A stretch of DNA of 64,000 nucleotides, from positions 7,053,144-7,117,143 of the forward strand of contig CM040764.1 in NCBI GenBank assembly GCA_022829145.1, in the 5' to 3' direction. This document shows, piece after piece, positions 28,501 to 40,687 of this stretch. The notes beneath the pieces are model-generated. The model had not been told where the DNA came from. It saw only the letters and a list, made by a program, of their open reading frames with translations, and ran no database searches. The translations under genes and the position numbers were made by a program. Within the stretch, counting starts at the first letter, position 1. Each line of letters opens with the position of its first letter. This stretch comes from Albula goreensis (taxonomy: Eukaryota > Chordata > Actinopteri > Albuliformes > Albulidae).

Positions 28501-30700
28501 CTTGAGACAGAGTCTCACCATTCAGAGGACGGGACAACCCTGTGAGCATCCACAACCCACCCTGTTACTCCTTCCTTCAAAACATCATGATTGGTGAAGT
28601 ATGACCGGTGGTCCCGCTGGAATAAATCACAGTCACCAACAGTCTATTTTTATCCGTCATGAAGTTCATAATAATGTTTACTGTTTTAATATAATTTGTG
28701 TTACATTTTAGAGGTGTATGTCAGTGCCACAATATTCTTAATTCTAGTAAATAAATGCCTTCTCATAATGAAGAATGTGTGATTACTATGTGGAGCGAAT
28801 TATCCTCTTGTGAGGCAACTTCAGATGAAGATTTCGACATGCAGGAAGAAAACAAGCCATGTATTTACAAATGTTTAAATATTCATTTTTTTGCCATACA
28901 CATGGGCCTGTGCGGTGGTACTGTTGAGGTTTTCTGTCTGGTCGCTGTGGGAAATGTGGAGCCGTGCAAACACCTGGCAGCTGTGTGTGACCACGGAAAC
29001 AGGACCCCGCCCACCAGATACCAGACACGCTCTGTGTGGTGAAACCAAAACCCTTCTTTTTTGGTTTTCCATTTAACCACAAAATCAGTGGCCTGTTGCT
29101 GTAATAGGACAAACCCTCCCCTGATAATCTACAGCTGTGATAAGGAAATATTAACATGGCCTGATTAAGGTGGCAGGTCTTGGAACAAACACTGCAGTCC
29201 ATCTGAGGGACATTAAAGGCCTTCCAAACGCTCTCGATCCACACACTGATACTCAAGTGGGGGAGAAAATTATTCATTCTTGTCCCACCAAACGTCTTTC
29301 ATCAAGTCCCCAATCATCCCTGTATTCAGCCCAAATGTCCCCAAACTCCAATACTCAGAGTTCCTACTGTTTCCACCACCACATTTCAAACCCCGAGGGC
29401 AAAAAAACCACACTACCCATAATCCCTGCTGGCTCCAAAGCAGATGACTCAGTAATCCAAGCATAGAGGAGTGAGCTCTCTGCCACCATTGACCTTCTCT
29501 GAAATTAATATGAGAATAAAAACAAGCTCCCCTACCCCCCATCCAAGCACCCTGCCGTTTCCCACGAAACCAACTCGAGACAGCCTGCAACATGGCATTT
29601 TAGACAACATTCCGATTTTCAAATAAATCCAGAGTAATAAATAATTATAATAAACACTAATAATAAAGCAGTGTTGAGCTGGAACTGAGAGCCCTTGAAA
29701 AAGTAATTGGCAAAATGATGAGTGTCTCCGTGTTAGTGTTTGCAGAGAGCGAGCGAGAGGGAGAAACGGGAACAGACTGTTCTCGTTACTGAGGCTCAGC
29801 TCTCCAGTGGGCCTGCACAGATTTCTGCACCCCCTTTCCTCAAACACCCCCCCCACACCCCCATCCAAACACGGTCCACCCCACACTCAATTTTTCCACA
29901 CACAGTATGAGCCAAAATCTTTCGGGCACCATTTTTTCTTGCAAGTCCTTGACATGTCAAACAAACACACCACCCGGTCCTGATCGACTCAACTGATAAG
30001 GAATGCTGTGTAAACACAGTGTAGACTATGCTAGGGGTGACCCAGTTTAAACAGTGGCCCAGAGAATGAGTCAGCACCCCTACCCAACCACCGAACACCC
30101 CCAAAATTACGTACAAGTTACCTAATCACTCCTGACACCAAAGTGCAAAACAAAACCCCATTCTCTAAATGGAGTCGGAGGGTGCAGAACCTTGAAGAGA
30201 GACAAGCCGCATTAAGAATTAAGATATAACAGGGATGACAGAGCCTGCGACAGACACTTTCCTGTTCAGTGGCATTCCACAGATATTTCTGTCTGTATTA
30301 ACCGCTTTTATCCCCCCCAAAACGATAGCACATACTGTTTTACATAAATCATTAAATCACAGGGCTGCTAAAAGAAAAATATACCTCCTCCCTTCCGTGA
30401 ACTAATGGCACCGATTCAAAACAGGTTACATTAGTGCTTTATCTGACGATTTGTTGATCTGTCTACAGTCTAATTACGCATATTTCACCATGGCAACCTG
30501 TGCCAAGGTTCATTAAGTAAGGGTAATGGCTAGAGCGCTCCTGGAAGGAATGCAAATCATATTCAGGGTACCGAAAGCAAACTGTGGGTGTGTCTACACC
30601 GTACGAGATGAAGCCAATTCAGGCTGGTCCACCTATGAACACGGACATTCCCCACCACCTGGTGATCCAGCTGTGACAGCCGCCGTCTTCCAGGATCCTC
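25592..30700. other. intron 1 interior, no gene recognised
   Basis: AT-rich at 25600-26100 and 27960-28110. A (TG)n patch of about 20 bp is at 27245-27264. A 94-codon minus-strand frame at 26289-26573 reads smoothly but matches nothing I know. No RNA gene was seen. Confidence 0.7.
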
Positions 30701-30880
30701 CAGTGTGGGGCAGCGGTTAGGGGGACGGAGGCTGCGGGTTTGACTCAAAGCTGGAGCACTGCAATCATTGCCCTGAAAGATGGGGCACTTAAATCCACAA
30801 CTGCTTCAGAATGGAATGCCGACGGCTGTTTAAATGGGGTCACGTGTCAGACATATGCGGCGCTTCGGCTCAGAAAAGGA
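30701..30880 (+). mobile_element. V-SINE-type SINE, degenerate copy 2
   Basis: An A-box-like TGGGGCAGCGGTTAGGG at 30705 is followed by a B-box-like GGGTTTGACTC (30736-30746). The body features GCACTGCAATCATTGCCCT, GGGGCACTTAAAT and CTGTTTAAATGGGGT then follow in the V-SINE order. The 3' tail is badly decayed. Same orientation as copy 1. Confidence 0.6.
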
Positions 30881-32500
30881 GGTAAAGAAAAACAGGCCAT
30901 CGCCACTTACAGACTTGCAGATTGCTTTAAGGTGGGAAATCTGGCCTTGTCTGTTTACTGGCGAAAAGGCCCTGTGGCTGCGCATAGATCCATTATGCCC
31001 TCTCCCTGCACACCCCTGCTCCGCTCTGGAGCTGCAACCACACTGCCTCATCAAGTTCACCTTCTGGCTGGATTCCAATGACCCCTTTCATTTTTTTAGA
31101 CATGCGCTGACCTCAGAAAGCACCAGCGCTGCTGGTTCCGCTCGGCTAACTAGCCAGCCAAGGGCAGGGTCAGACAGGCAAGAGAATCGGACTAAATAAA
31201 CGCTGGATGCAGGCTAATACCGACACACATTCATGTTTATGCTGGGTTCTCTTTTCCCCAGTCTGGTGATAGATGTTCTAGTGTGTGTGTGTGTGTCTTG
31301 TTATTCTCACTCCATTCCTATCAGGAAACCAAACCACAGGAAATGCAGTGGAGCCCTGCATGTAAGAGCTAAGAGATGAGGAGCTAATGCTGTCAGCGAT
31401 GTCAGTTTATCTTCTACATGAGGCTCCAGCTGTGCCTTAGATACAGGGGTTTCCCTTCCTCACCGCAAACGTTTGGTCCAAAAGCTGCACCTGAAGGGAC
31501 ATGCACGCCTGCGCCCGCTACCTTCAGGGACTCGCCAAAAACAAAAATGTAGCCTAGCCTCAGGGTGCGTTGTTTAACACAACAATCATAAAATCCATTC
31601 TATGCCATTCTGCATTCCCGCCCTGCCCACTTCCGCAGGTGTAAGAACACCTCGAATGCGGTTATAGAAACTGTCTCTAAAAAATATCAGTGGTCGCCTT
31701 CAGGCAAACTGCTGTAAGGAAACAGCAATGTGGTCTGCTGTATGGTGGAATGTTGATTTGAACTGTGATGCCATTACTACTGATGGAGGTTGGTTTTGTA
31801 CATGGGATGAAGTTTATGACGCTGTTGTTAAAGGAAAATGGAAATGAAAGCCATGGTGACATATAGTAACCGTTTGGCTGTCTGCCACCTGATTTGCGGA
31901 TAGTAGCCAGCCAGAATTTTATTGTAGCAGACAACATAGACAAAGAAAGCCCAAAAAATGACATGTTTAGTTTAAGTATGAGGAATTCTAAATAAAAGGT
32001 AATTACACATCTGCCACATTTGTCCTGTTTGTCAATTACTGAGGGAACTAACTACAGGCTTAGTAACTGAGCATGCTTTAACCTTATTTGGCGGAGTCAT
32101 ATATAACTACTCCCGTCTTCCATTTTATCAGTATTTCTTCAGTGAAAAACAGGAAGTACGGCTACAGTGGGCACTGAGGACAGTCGCTATGACAACCATC
32201 ACGGGGTCCTGCAACATATACCGTATATAAAGTCACAAGGTCAACTGATGGTAGAAACAAGCAGAAAAGCCAGACTTTAAGATTTATCTGTCCGTCATAC
32301 ACAATGAGACCACCTTTACCAACAAATGAAAAACCTGACCATTTTAAAATGGCTTCAACTGCAATTCTCATAGGCCCCAGTTAACACTATTTATTTTTTA
32401 TCACCAAAATGAAACATTCATGGCTTCAGAATTAAAGACTCCCTGAAAAATAAACTGGGGTTCCACTCCCATGCCAGTGGATGAAGGTGCCATGGCAACA
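30881..32500. other. intron 1 interior, nothing recognised
   Basis: A short (GT)n patch is at 31283-31297. No gene or repeat family seen. Confidence 0.75.
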
Positions 32501-32593
32501 GGAGTGCTAATCTAGGACCAGTGGAGCCTGTTAGCTCACAATGTATAAGGTTAGTGTTAGGGCAGAGGAAACCTGATCCTGGATCAGTGCTCC
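32501..32593. mobile_element. MITE-like 93-bp inverted repeat
   Basis: The left arm GGAGTGCTAATCTAGGACCAG (32501-32521) pairs with the right arm at 32573-32593 at 16 of 21 positions. All five differences are transitions. The arms flank a 51-bp interior. The CTGATCCTGGATCAG-like arm is a sequence style I associate with a common fish interspersed repeat, but I cannot name the family. Confidence 0.55.
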
Positions 32594-35074
32594 AACCCTG
32601 AGACGTATTACGCATAATGGGTCCGACTCATTTAGGGCAGGGTTTTTGAAGGGTATAGGTGGCTTTTTTTGGAATGGCCCCGCCGGGAGCGGATTTGGCT
32701 GCAGACCTCAGCGCTGGGGAGAGCGAGGGCATCTCTCAGACAGACTGGACACAGCACTGACGCCAGAGTCACAGCGAGAGAAACAGAGAGAAAAACAGTA
32801 AAAGATGCCATATTGAGAGTGGCGTTCTACAATGATAGGTGTCACATTCTAAAATGGTCTTTTATATGGAAACTGAGTGTATGTGTCTACAGACTGAGGA
32901 ATTCCCCATCAACAGAGTACACAAAAGCAGCGGCTAGTTCAGCTTCCTGGTCTTTCACCATAAAGTGAGATTTTTTTCTCTTTAGCTACACCGAATTTGA
33001 AAAAATGTATGAGTTATTTATCATTCTGAGCTCTCAATTGCTTTGGAAGGTAGGTCTATTCTCAATACAATGATCTGGTGCTAGGTTTTCTAAACTAATT
33101 TATGACAACACCTTGGACAATACAATAGCAGAGATAGAGGAGGAAGGGCCAAAGCTCTGGTCTGTCGCTCATATGTCTCAGGTCTACCTTTGTGTGTCAC
33201 ATCCACCAGATACACATATGTGTCTGTGCAAGACTATGAGAGTCAAGCGAGTGTGTGTCCTTTTGTGTACGTACCAGTCGGTGAAACAGAACTCAATGTG
33301 TGTTTAGTGGGTATTTTTGGGATAACGTTACTGTTATTTGTGTGAGAGAGACAGCATGTGTGCGTGTTGGACAGCGTAAATATGTCATTGCAAGTGTCTA
33401 GCCGACATGCATGTGAATGAGCGATACTGTCACAGTATGGACAGACAGCCTGAATAACATTGGGTGCACCATGGGCATGTCACCAAAACTGCAACACAGT
33501 GCTCTCTAGGGCTCGTTTTTTGTCCTCTAACAGCAACCAGCACACTGAATTCATAACCCAAGGCCTTTTCTGCCAACACAAAGCCCTTTGAAAGGCCAAA
33601 CCAGCCCAGACCACCCTGCAACGCTCCAAACACTGCAAATGTCAGAAAAATCATTTTGTCTTCCTGGAGAAACATCACAACAGTTCTGCACAATACCCTA
33701 GGGACAGCAGAATTCTATTGCCACACTTACACTGCCTTGCAAAGAAACTGGTCTGGCTTTAAGGGCAAACAAAGGTGTATATGTAAGGCGTGGAAAAAAG
33801 CTGAAGGAGAACGACAGAGCAAAACAAGTCAGCTTGTCACCAAGAGATATGAACGCAAACCTGTGGCGCAAGAGGCCGCAGCTGTTTTGCATTCAGTGCA
33901 AGCAAAGATTAGTCATACTTCACACGTCATAGCAACCACTCAGAGGGGACTTGCCTTCCAAACTCTGCCTAATCTGTCCTTTCCGAGTTAAAAATGGGAC
34001 TTGGATGTGCGTTGCACTGCTTTAAGAATGGCATATAGACCTCATCACATGAGATATGAAGGACTTTTTTTAGTCTCAAGGTCTGCGTGAATACATGGCG
34101 TGATGTTACCGTTTACAGTATCGTAGGGTACACCCAAAGACTGCGTTTGTCAGTCACCAACGCAAGTAGTACACTTTGCACTGATTTGTGTCACGGCTGG
34201 TTTGCAGTAATACACGGTAAGAAAGTAACCCGCCCACACACAAGGACAGTGGCTAACTTGCTAGCTCTGTACCCCCTCCCCCAAACATACATTCGGAAAG
34301 GGCGCTAGCTAACGAATTTCCACGAATGCAGACCGCTTTGTGGAAGGAAAAAAAGGGAGAAAAAGAGACGCACGTAGGTCGTCATCTGATTCCACTTACA
34401 ACACGGCGAGGTTGGATCAACAGATCTTCTTGCACCCCCCCCCAACAGAAAACAGTTCAATCATTCGAATGAAATCCCCATCAAAGTATTTGCTACCATT
34501 CCCCGGACAGCATGTCTTAATACTACCTAGCTATATTTCAAACTGATCGTGAGAGGTATATGCTACAATGCAATCAATCATTAATCATATATTCAGCTCA
34601 GATGCAAACTAATATAAACAATCGTAACATATTTGCAAATAAACGTTAGCCGCCGCTAACTAGGTAAGCTAACGAGCTAACTAACTCCAGTGCTGGAAAA
34701 TGCACTGTACAAAGAGGTCCTGTTTCTTGTTACTGTGCATGTCCGCCGTTCCCATGCTAAGGAAGAATTCGTTGCATAAATGGTAATTTAATAGCGTAGG
34801 ATGCGGCCAGCTTTGTAGCTACATAGATACATAATGTCTTTCGACAAAAAGTTTCGTGTAAATGAGTATGAAGGACGTGAATGTACGAAACAAAATAATG
34901 AGAAATTGTTGCTAATAGTCCTCAATAGCGTAAGCAGGGTGAAGAAAGCACATTCCCCCTTTCGCCTAAACGTTCCCATCCCCCACCTGCAGTCTCTCCC
35001 TCTCCCGTCCTCCATCTTTAATCTCTGCCCCGTCTCCCTTTCCACAGCCAGAAAAAAGCCCGAAATCAACAATA
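32594..35074. other. 5' part of intron 1, CTAGC/GTTAGC-rich near the promoter
   Basis: No gene. Between about 34250 and 34700 the sequence repeats short CTAGC and GCTAAC words, including GTTAGC-CGCC-GCTAAC (a 6-bp-arm palindrome near 34647). Such words are frequent near teleost CpG-rich promoters. A C-run is at 34434-34443. Confidence 0.6.
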
Positions 35075-35080
35075 ACTTAC

Positions 35081-35200
35081 CTTTGCCGTCCATCGCGGTG
35101 CTGTTTACAACTTTCCGAAATTAAAAATTCGAAAATATTTTTGAAAGTGTAAAGATTTTTTATTGTAAATTGGACCGCGAGTGGAACCGCGCCTTTCAGA
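35081..35200 (-). other. stag1: candidate 5'-UTR exon 1 of stag1 with a short upstream ORF
   Basis: The minus strand shows a consensus splice donor, AAAG followed by GTAAGT, at the 35081/35080 boundary, directly after CpG-rich promoter-like sequence. Spliced to the exon-2 acceptor at 7583, it would give a non-coding leader. It contains one ATG (35093-35091) with G at -3 and G at +4. Read into exon 2, that ATG encodes only MDGKGCGV before a TGA, so it would be an upstream ORF and not the SA1 start. The 5' limit is arbitrary. It could instead be an alternative first exon, or a first exon of something else; only its position upstream of exon 2 and its donor link it to stag1. Confidence 0.45.
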
Positions 35201-35216
35201 AGAGCAGCAATCCTAA

Positions 35217-35231
35217 GCCGCCATCTGGTGG
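35217..35231 (-). promoter_or_regulatory. CTCF-like motif (15/15 to consensus), also YY1-compatible
   Basis: The minus strand reads CCACCAGATGGCGGC, which fits every position of the CTCF core consensus CCASYAGRKGGCRSY. The same bases contain ATGGCGGC, the core of a YY1 site, which is common just downstream of vertebrate start sites. The two readings cannot be separated from sequence. Confidence 0.45.
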
Positions 35232-35273
35232 CATTTTACACAATCGAATGGCGCAACTGCAGACCGGAACCAG

Positions 35274-35288
35274 AGTGCCCTCTGGCGG
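35274..35288 (-). promoter_or_regulatory. second CTCF-like motif (14/15), same orientation
   Basis: The minus strand reads CCGCCAGAGGGCACT, one mismatch (third base) to CCASYAGRKGGCRSY. It lies 57 bp from the first motif and in the same orientation, which raises the chance that the pair is functional. Confidence 0.4.
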
Positions 35289-35320
35289 ACACAAGCCGGT
35301 ACAGCAGCGGCGCGCCTAGG

Positions 35321-38300
35321 GGCTAAAGGCAGGGCTTGAAAGACCCCGCCAACAGAGAGCACGCATGTACGTGAGCAAAGGCGGGGAAACGTGGGGGGTT
35401 GGGGGAAGTCAAGCTGGTGCTTCTGTTATTGTGTCTCCCTTTATTGTTTCTTTTTTTTTGTCGCGTCGTTTTGTTTGTTTGATCTGGTGATGTAACTTGC
35501 CTTCGTTTTGATCTATAAATGAAACAAATTCCCATTTCAGACACCTCTCAATGCCAATCAGTTGTTTTTTTTTTGGGAGAACAGCCCACTTGTTTTGCAG
35601 CAATGTCCTTTTAAGTGATATGATAAACATAGAAGAACCACTGAACTTTGAGCTCTCCTCTGAGTTAAATATTCCCATTTCCACTCATTTCTTAGAGAAT
35701 TGTCACATATTTGGCTTAATATTATAAGTGACAATACAACTCCAAGCACTGCCAGAAATGAAAAAAAGGAAAAAAAAAGGTGACTGTCACTCTCCAAATT
35801 AAATGAATCACACGGTTTTGTCATGACTGAAAGCAGTATGGTTTTGGGTGTCTCTAGCTTTGCATGAGTTGGGGTTTGGGCCAGGCTCATTCAAATAAAA
35901 TTCTCTCCTTACGCCCAAAATGTCCTCACATAATAATTGCTTGAAAGGTAAAGTTGGATTACAGTAATTCTCCTCTACGATTAACAGAGCCAAAGAAGCA
36001 CATATCTGCATATGCCAAAGGGCTAGTTACCAGTTGCTAGCCATGTATCAAGGAGGATTTGGTTTCTGCAGGAGGCGTTTAGTCCAGTTATATTTAGCAC
36101 TGTGTAAGGGGAATACATTGAAAGAGTCTTGGATGGATCGCTGGATTGATATCGGGATGTGGGCAGCAAAAGTAAATATGGGATGGAATTTGTAAATATA
36201 TTTAAAAAGATGCTCCTGTCATCCAATTTTGCTTCCTCTTTTTCTTGACAGCATCCTCCAGGAAAACAGAAACAGAGAATGGTGATGTGGTGCTTCACAG
36301 AACAAGTAACGCATCGCTCGTTTGCTCAGTATTTTTCAAATTAAGACAGCTGAGTCATATCTGTAAAATACACAAGGCCATACATCACATTGCATGGGAC
36401 ACCATTTTAAGAGGAAGTAAGAAAATTGAATCTAGGCCACCTAAGCAGTCACCAACTTTGAACAACATTGAAACGTTGTCATCTGGACTTCAGTGCTACA
36501 CCAATGCAAAACTACAGGATTTCATATATCAGCTGAAAAAAGGAATCAAAATCGATCAAGAGGGTCCTTTAAAGAGCCTCACATCTGGCATCATGAGGCA
36601 ACTTGAGCTGCCGGATAAAAAAAGATTCTGTAATTGGGGTAATCGGTGGCTAATGGAGCCCGTTTGCCTCATTAAGGTGGCGTGACTCACCACGGAGAGA
36701 AAGAGAGAGAGAGAGAAAGAGAGGGAGCTGTGTTCCGCTAGCCTAGGAAGCCAGCAAAATGGCCGGCTGGAGGGCACTGCGGAGGGGAGACGATTTTGGT
36801 GTTGCTGGACAAATGAGACGAATGGGCGTATAAATCAGAAAAGGCTTATTTATTCATGTCCTTCTGCGCCCTGATACAGGCTTTCCCAGAATTCCCAGCT
36901 CTTAAGCCAGGAACTAAAAAAAAAGAACCATTATGAAACCAAGGAGACAGCCATTTTAAATGTTTCCTTTCAAATTTAGCTTGATTTGAGCTCAAAATTA
37001 GGAGGGACTTCATGGGCCTTTGAGTGGGAGTGGAGCTAGCTAAATAAATTGGACAATCGCACTCTGTAGGTTCTGTGAATTGAGTTGTTGATATTGTTCT
37101 TCAATAAGCAACATGTGATTGGTGTTACATCTGCACTGTGAAAACAGTGAGGGCCAATCACATCTCCCGCTGTTTTCTCTTCAGTCTGTGGGGGGAGTGC
37201 AGTGGTTGGGGCTGACAACATGGTTCAGGTGAGAGGAAAAGTTTTAAAAAAGGCAAAACAGAGGGAAAGAGCACAAGTTTTTCATTGTGCAACAATAAAT
37301 TATGAGCATACCTCATCATGGTAATATAATTGCTCATGTTACAGTGCAGTGTTTATTTATTTTCAATATGTATGCAGCTTTGATAGTTTGAGGAAATCTC
37401 AGCATAAGTGCAATCATTTTTTTCATTTTACTGACAGATTTTTACATTTTTTTTTCTATAGAGAGCAAATAGGTTACTCGATGTATTATCCAGAATGTGA
37501 GAAGGCATAGTGAATAATAATTTGAAATGTAACAGACTTTTCATCAGAGATAATGGCTCCTTCAAGGTGCTTTAGTCCTGCTTTTACTTCCCTCGAGGGG
37601 ACAAGCGGTAATTGCCACATCTGCCCTTTGGAAAAGGACAAGCAGTGTCTCCTCTTCGTGTTCGTCTCGGGCTCTGTTACAGCTGAGGTCGTGAGCTGGG
37701 AAGCAGAGGGCTCTGTGCCATCTCTCAACTCACCCAACAAGCCTTCCGCCAGGACATGCTCACCGGTCCTGCAAGAGTCATTTCAGTGTCATGGCAACAA
37801 CACTGGCCTTCGTCATGGCGACAGCAACGCCGAGGTGGTGTGGTGACGGCTTGTGGGTGGTAGCCTCTGCTGTGGAGGGGGAGGGGTCGTCGTTTTGTCT
37901 TTCCCTCTTTCCTGTGCCAGTGGTGTGGTGAGGAGGGGTGTATGAGAGTCAGCTTCATTTGCATGAATTACATATTGTTGCTTACAGCTACATGAGTTGT
38001 ATGCTAGTTAACAATGCTACGAAAACAATGGCAGCGTGCCATGCTCGGTTTAATTTCAGACAAAAGGTGCTCAGCCACTTGGAAAGTCATTAGGGTGGGT
38101 CTCTGAGTACTCAAACAAACCCCAAGCAGTACTCAAACAGCCCAAAAAGTGTCCTCAGAAGAATGGTGTAAATAGGGGAAGTTTCACTTGAACCTACAAT
38201 GCTCCTAAAATGGAAGCATGTAAAGGTACATGAATGAGAATCCCAGGTTATTAACTCCCCCACTGCATGAAACCTTAATGTTTGGCAGAAAACTCTACTC

Positions 38301-38485
38301 CTGTGCCCCTTACTCTCTTTCTCTCTCTGTCTCTCTTTATCAAAAATAATATATACAGTAAATGGGGTCAAACCATTCATGGAATGTTTTGCGACCACCA
38401 ATCATGGATGGGACCACAGTGAGTCATCCATCAGTGACCCACCTGAAGCAATCAAATTGTTTTGCTCTCCACATGCAAAACACAA
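35321..38485. other. upstream flank of stag1, no gene recognised
   Basis: Unique-looking sequence with a short (GA)n patch at 36693-36726. The longest frame (146 codons, from 36245) has no domain and no splice context. Confidence 0.7.
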
Positions 38486-38540
38486 TGATTGGCTGACCTG
38501 AGGTTCTGGTAGCTCTACCCATTTGTGATGTCATCATTTA
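38486..38540 (+). repeat. dispersed repeat, copy A (partner at 58234)
   Basis: TGATTGGC then, after a few bases, GGTAGCTCTACCCATTT and GTCATCATTT resemble 58234-58283 in the same order. Short and diverged; the family is unknown. Confidence 0.35.
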
Positions 38541-40541
38541 TGAAACCTTACTTTCTCATCAAGTGAAAACCTGATGATGTAATGTCACAGAAATAATAAT
38601 ATAATTGAATTTAAATGAAGTGTCAAAAATATGGATTTTGGACCTGCATTTTAAAAATGTATGGGGCAAATGTCAGGATGATGTGTTGTCTTGCCTTTCA
38701 TCTTCTCATACCTTAATATACCATCAATCTTTGTTTCCCCTGACCCCAAGTCTTAAGTGAACCTCTGGAATTTCATTTTGTGATGACAAAGCTGCCTCAC
38801 AGTTGTGATTGGTGAAATTAATTATTTTTTCTTTGATAGTAGAGCTATTTCAGTGAGATGTTCCCAAAATAAAATTCTCCCTCTCTCTGTCCTGGGGTGT
38901 CAGAAGTGCCCCCAGCAGAGTTTCATTTCCATGGGTCAAGCAGTTGACAGGCCACAGAAATACCTATCAATGAGCCAATGCAAGCGTTACATCTGAGGGG
39001 AAGTCACAAAAATACAAAGGTTTATTATATGATTTAATGCCCAATTTATTACTTATATAATAATCTCCGAATACCAACTGTGGCTGATCCAGAGAGGACT
39101 AGTGGAATAATCTGGCATCTTTTGGACACCTGAGGGAATCTGAGATTTATGCACTCAGTTCATACACTTAATAAAATACTATGGAGGTGGAAAACACAGA
39201 TTTCACAAAGTACAAGCCTGTGTTATTTTATATGTTCCCACAAAGTACTTAACCAGCTGATTCTAATAAGGCCAACCAGGTTGTGAAAGAATGCAAATGT
39301 GTCAAAGTCCCATGCCAGTATGCCAAATGCACACAGATAAATCAGTGTACTTTTCAGTATGGTCTTCCCAACATTAGACACAGAAAAACATAAATATCAG
39401 GATGTCTTCTCCCCGCGCTTGCAGTGAGTGGGTGCCAACAAAGACAATGATCACAGCATATGATACAAGAGAAATAACAGACAACGCGGTGATGCGATAG
39501 GCCTACAGTTTTCATTGGGGTCTAAAAGTGGGGGAGGGAAGGAAAATGGGAAACAAAATCAAGACTGTAAAAACCATGGAGACAGGTGTGGCTGGTGACC
39601 CCGCCCCTCACCCCCCACCAAACTCCAAAAATCATGCTATTGGTGGGGGTTAACGGGAGGGAGGGGGTGGGGGGGATAATGTGTTTTTCACACAGCAGTG
39701 ATCCAGCTATTCAGTAGAACCAAGTGTCTGCTTCACTTTGGCCTTTGTGTGCTGTGATTGGCCCCCCATAATAGAGGAGGGGTGTACAGACACAGAAATT
39801 TATTGCCCTCGCAAGGACCTGGCAATGAGCTGGTGTGCCAATAAAGCTTGAAACGGGACTGCCTTGTTCCAGCATCCCTGTTTACACAGCGGCTAACGAC
39901 ACCCAGGGAAGAGAAGGTCAGACTCAACAGGAAACAAATCTCCGCTTTGATCTCATGCGCCAAAGAAAGAAACCCCACAATCCTCGGAAAAGCCTGGGTG
40001 AGATCTGGGCCAGAGCACAATATTTTACCAAAACTTGAAGTTATGTTTGCAGAGCCAGAGTCAGGAGGCAGTGTAATTTTGGTTAGCTTACAGTAATAGT
40101 TTTAAAACAATGCAATATTTTAGGAGCAATTTAGGATACATTTCTTCTGATAATCTGTCATTTTGTGGTGTCCAGTTTAAGGCACCAGGAGAATGAGCCG
40201 AGCAAACATCTCTTTCTCCTTCATTATGCGATTCGAGGATGCTTATTTTGTGAGGCATTGACCCAAGGGAAAGACTTGTCTCAACTAGCACACTCATGTT
40301 ACCCAGCTGCTTCGACACAGAGTCCGGTGTTTCCAAGAGACCCCTCTTGAGTGGCTTGCATCTGAGGACGGGCAGGAGGACATTAAATCCGTCAACCCTA
40401 GTTACAGGATCCCGTGACAACCGGGGCATGAGCGACCACCATGCTCCAGACAGGCCAATCACCCCTTCTTTTGGGGGGGCGAATATACTGCAGAGAATGG
40501 GACAGAAAGGTCCCCCATAGAGGGACCTGAACACCTACCCA
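38541..40541. other. upstream flank, nothing else recognised
   Basis: Apart from the G-rich tract at 39642, I see no gene, RNA or repeat family. Confidence 0.7.
39642..39676 (+). repeat. G-rich tract, G-quadruplex motif
   Basis: Runs GGGGG, GGG, GGG, GGGGG and GGGGGGG are separated by 1-5 bases, which meets the usual four-run G4 pattern. Confidence 0.75.
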
Positions 40542-40556
40542 CCACAAGGGGGCGCC
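40542..40556 (+). promoter_or_regulatory. CTCF-like motif (14/15)
   Basis: Reads CCACAAGGGGGCGCC; one mismatch (position 5) to CCASYAGRKGGCRSY. It lies about 5 kb upstream of the proposed stag1 promoter and points away from the gene. Confidence 0.35.
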
Positions 40557-40687
40557 TCAGGCCCCTGAGAGAGGAGGACCCCCCAACCCCCATCTTCCCT
40601 CCACTTGTCTGCAGCAATGCTAATCGCCCATGCACTTCCTCACTTTGCTGGTGACGGCACATTAACCGCCTCCCTCTAAAACCCACC

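Larger units (their letters stand above)
35094..35320 (-). promoter_or_regulatory. stag1: candidate stag1 promoter, CpG-rich with CTCF-like sites
   Basis: This short stretch carries an unusual concentration of CpG dinucleotides (about 14 in the roughly 190 bases from 35174), in an otherwise CpG-poor window. A CCAAT box on the minus strand lies at 35173-35169. Two CTCF-like motifs lie at 35217-35231 and 35274-35288. The adjacent sequence to the left ends in a consensus splice donor, so transcription would run towards stag1. There is no clean TATA box; the A/T-rich run at 35105-35165 could lie just inside the 5' UTR or just upstream of the start. The transcription start is not determined by sequence alone. 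Confidence 0.5.

Noticed and set aside
33656..33991. 111-codon plus-strand frame
   Set aside because: Nothing recognisable and no splice or promoter support.
34788..35093. 101-codon frame starting MDGKGKLLLIS at the candidate promoter
   Set aside because: It reads through a consensus splice donor (GTAAGT at 35080) into intron sequence. Only the first four codons lie in the exon.
36245..36685. 146-codon plus-strand frame
   Set aside because: No known domain, no splice sites of quality, no promoter; treated as chance.
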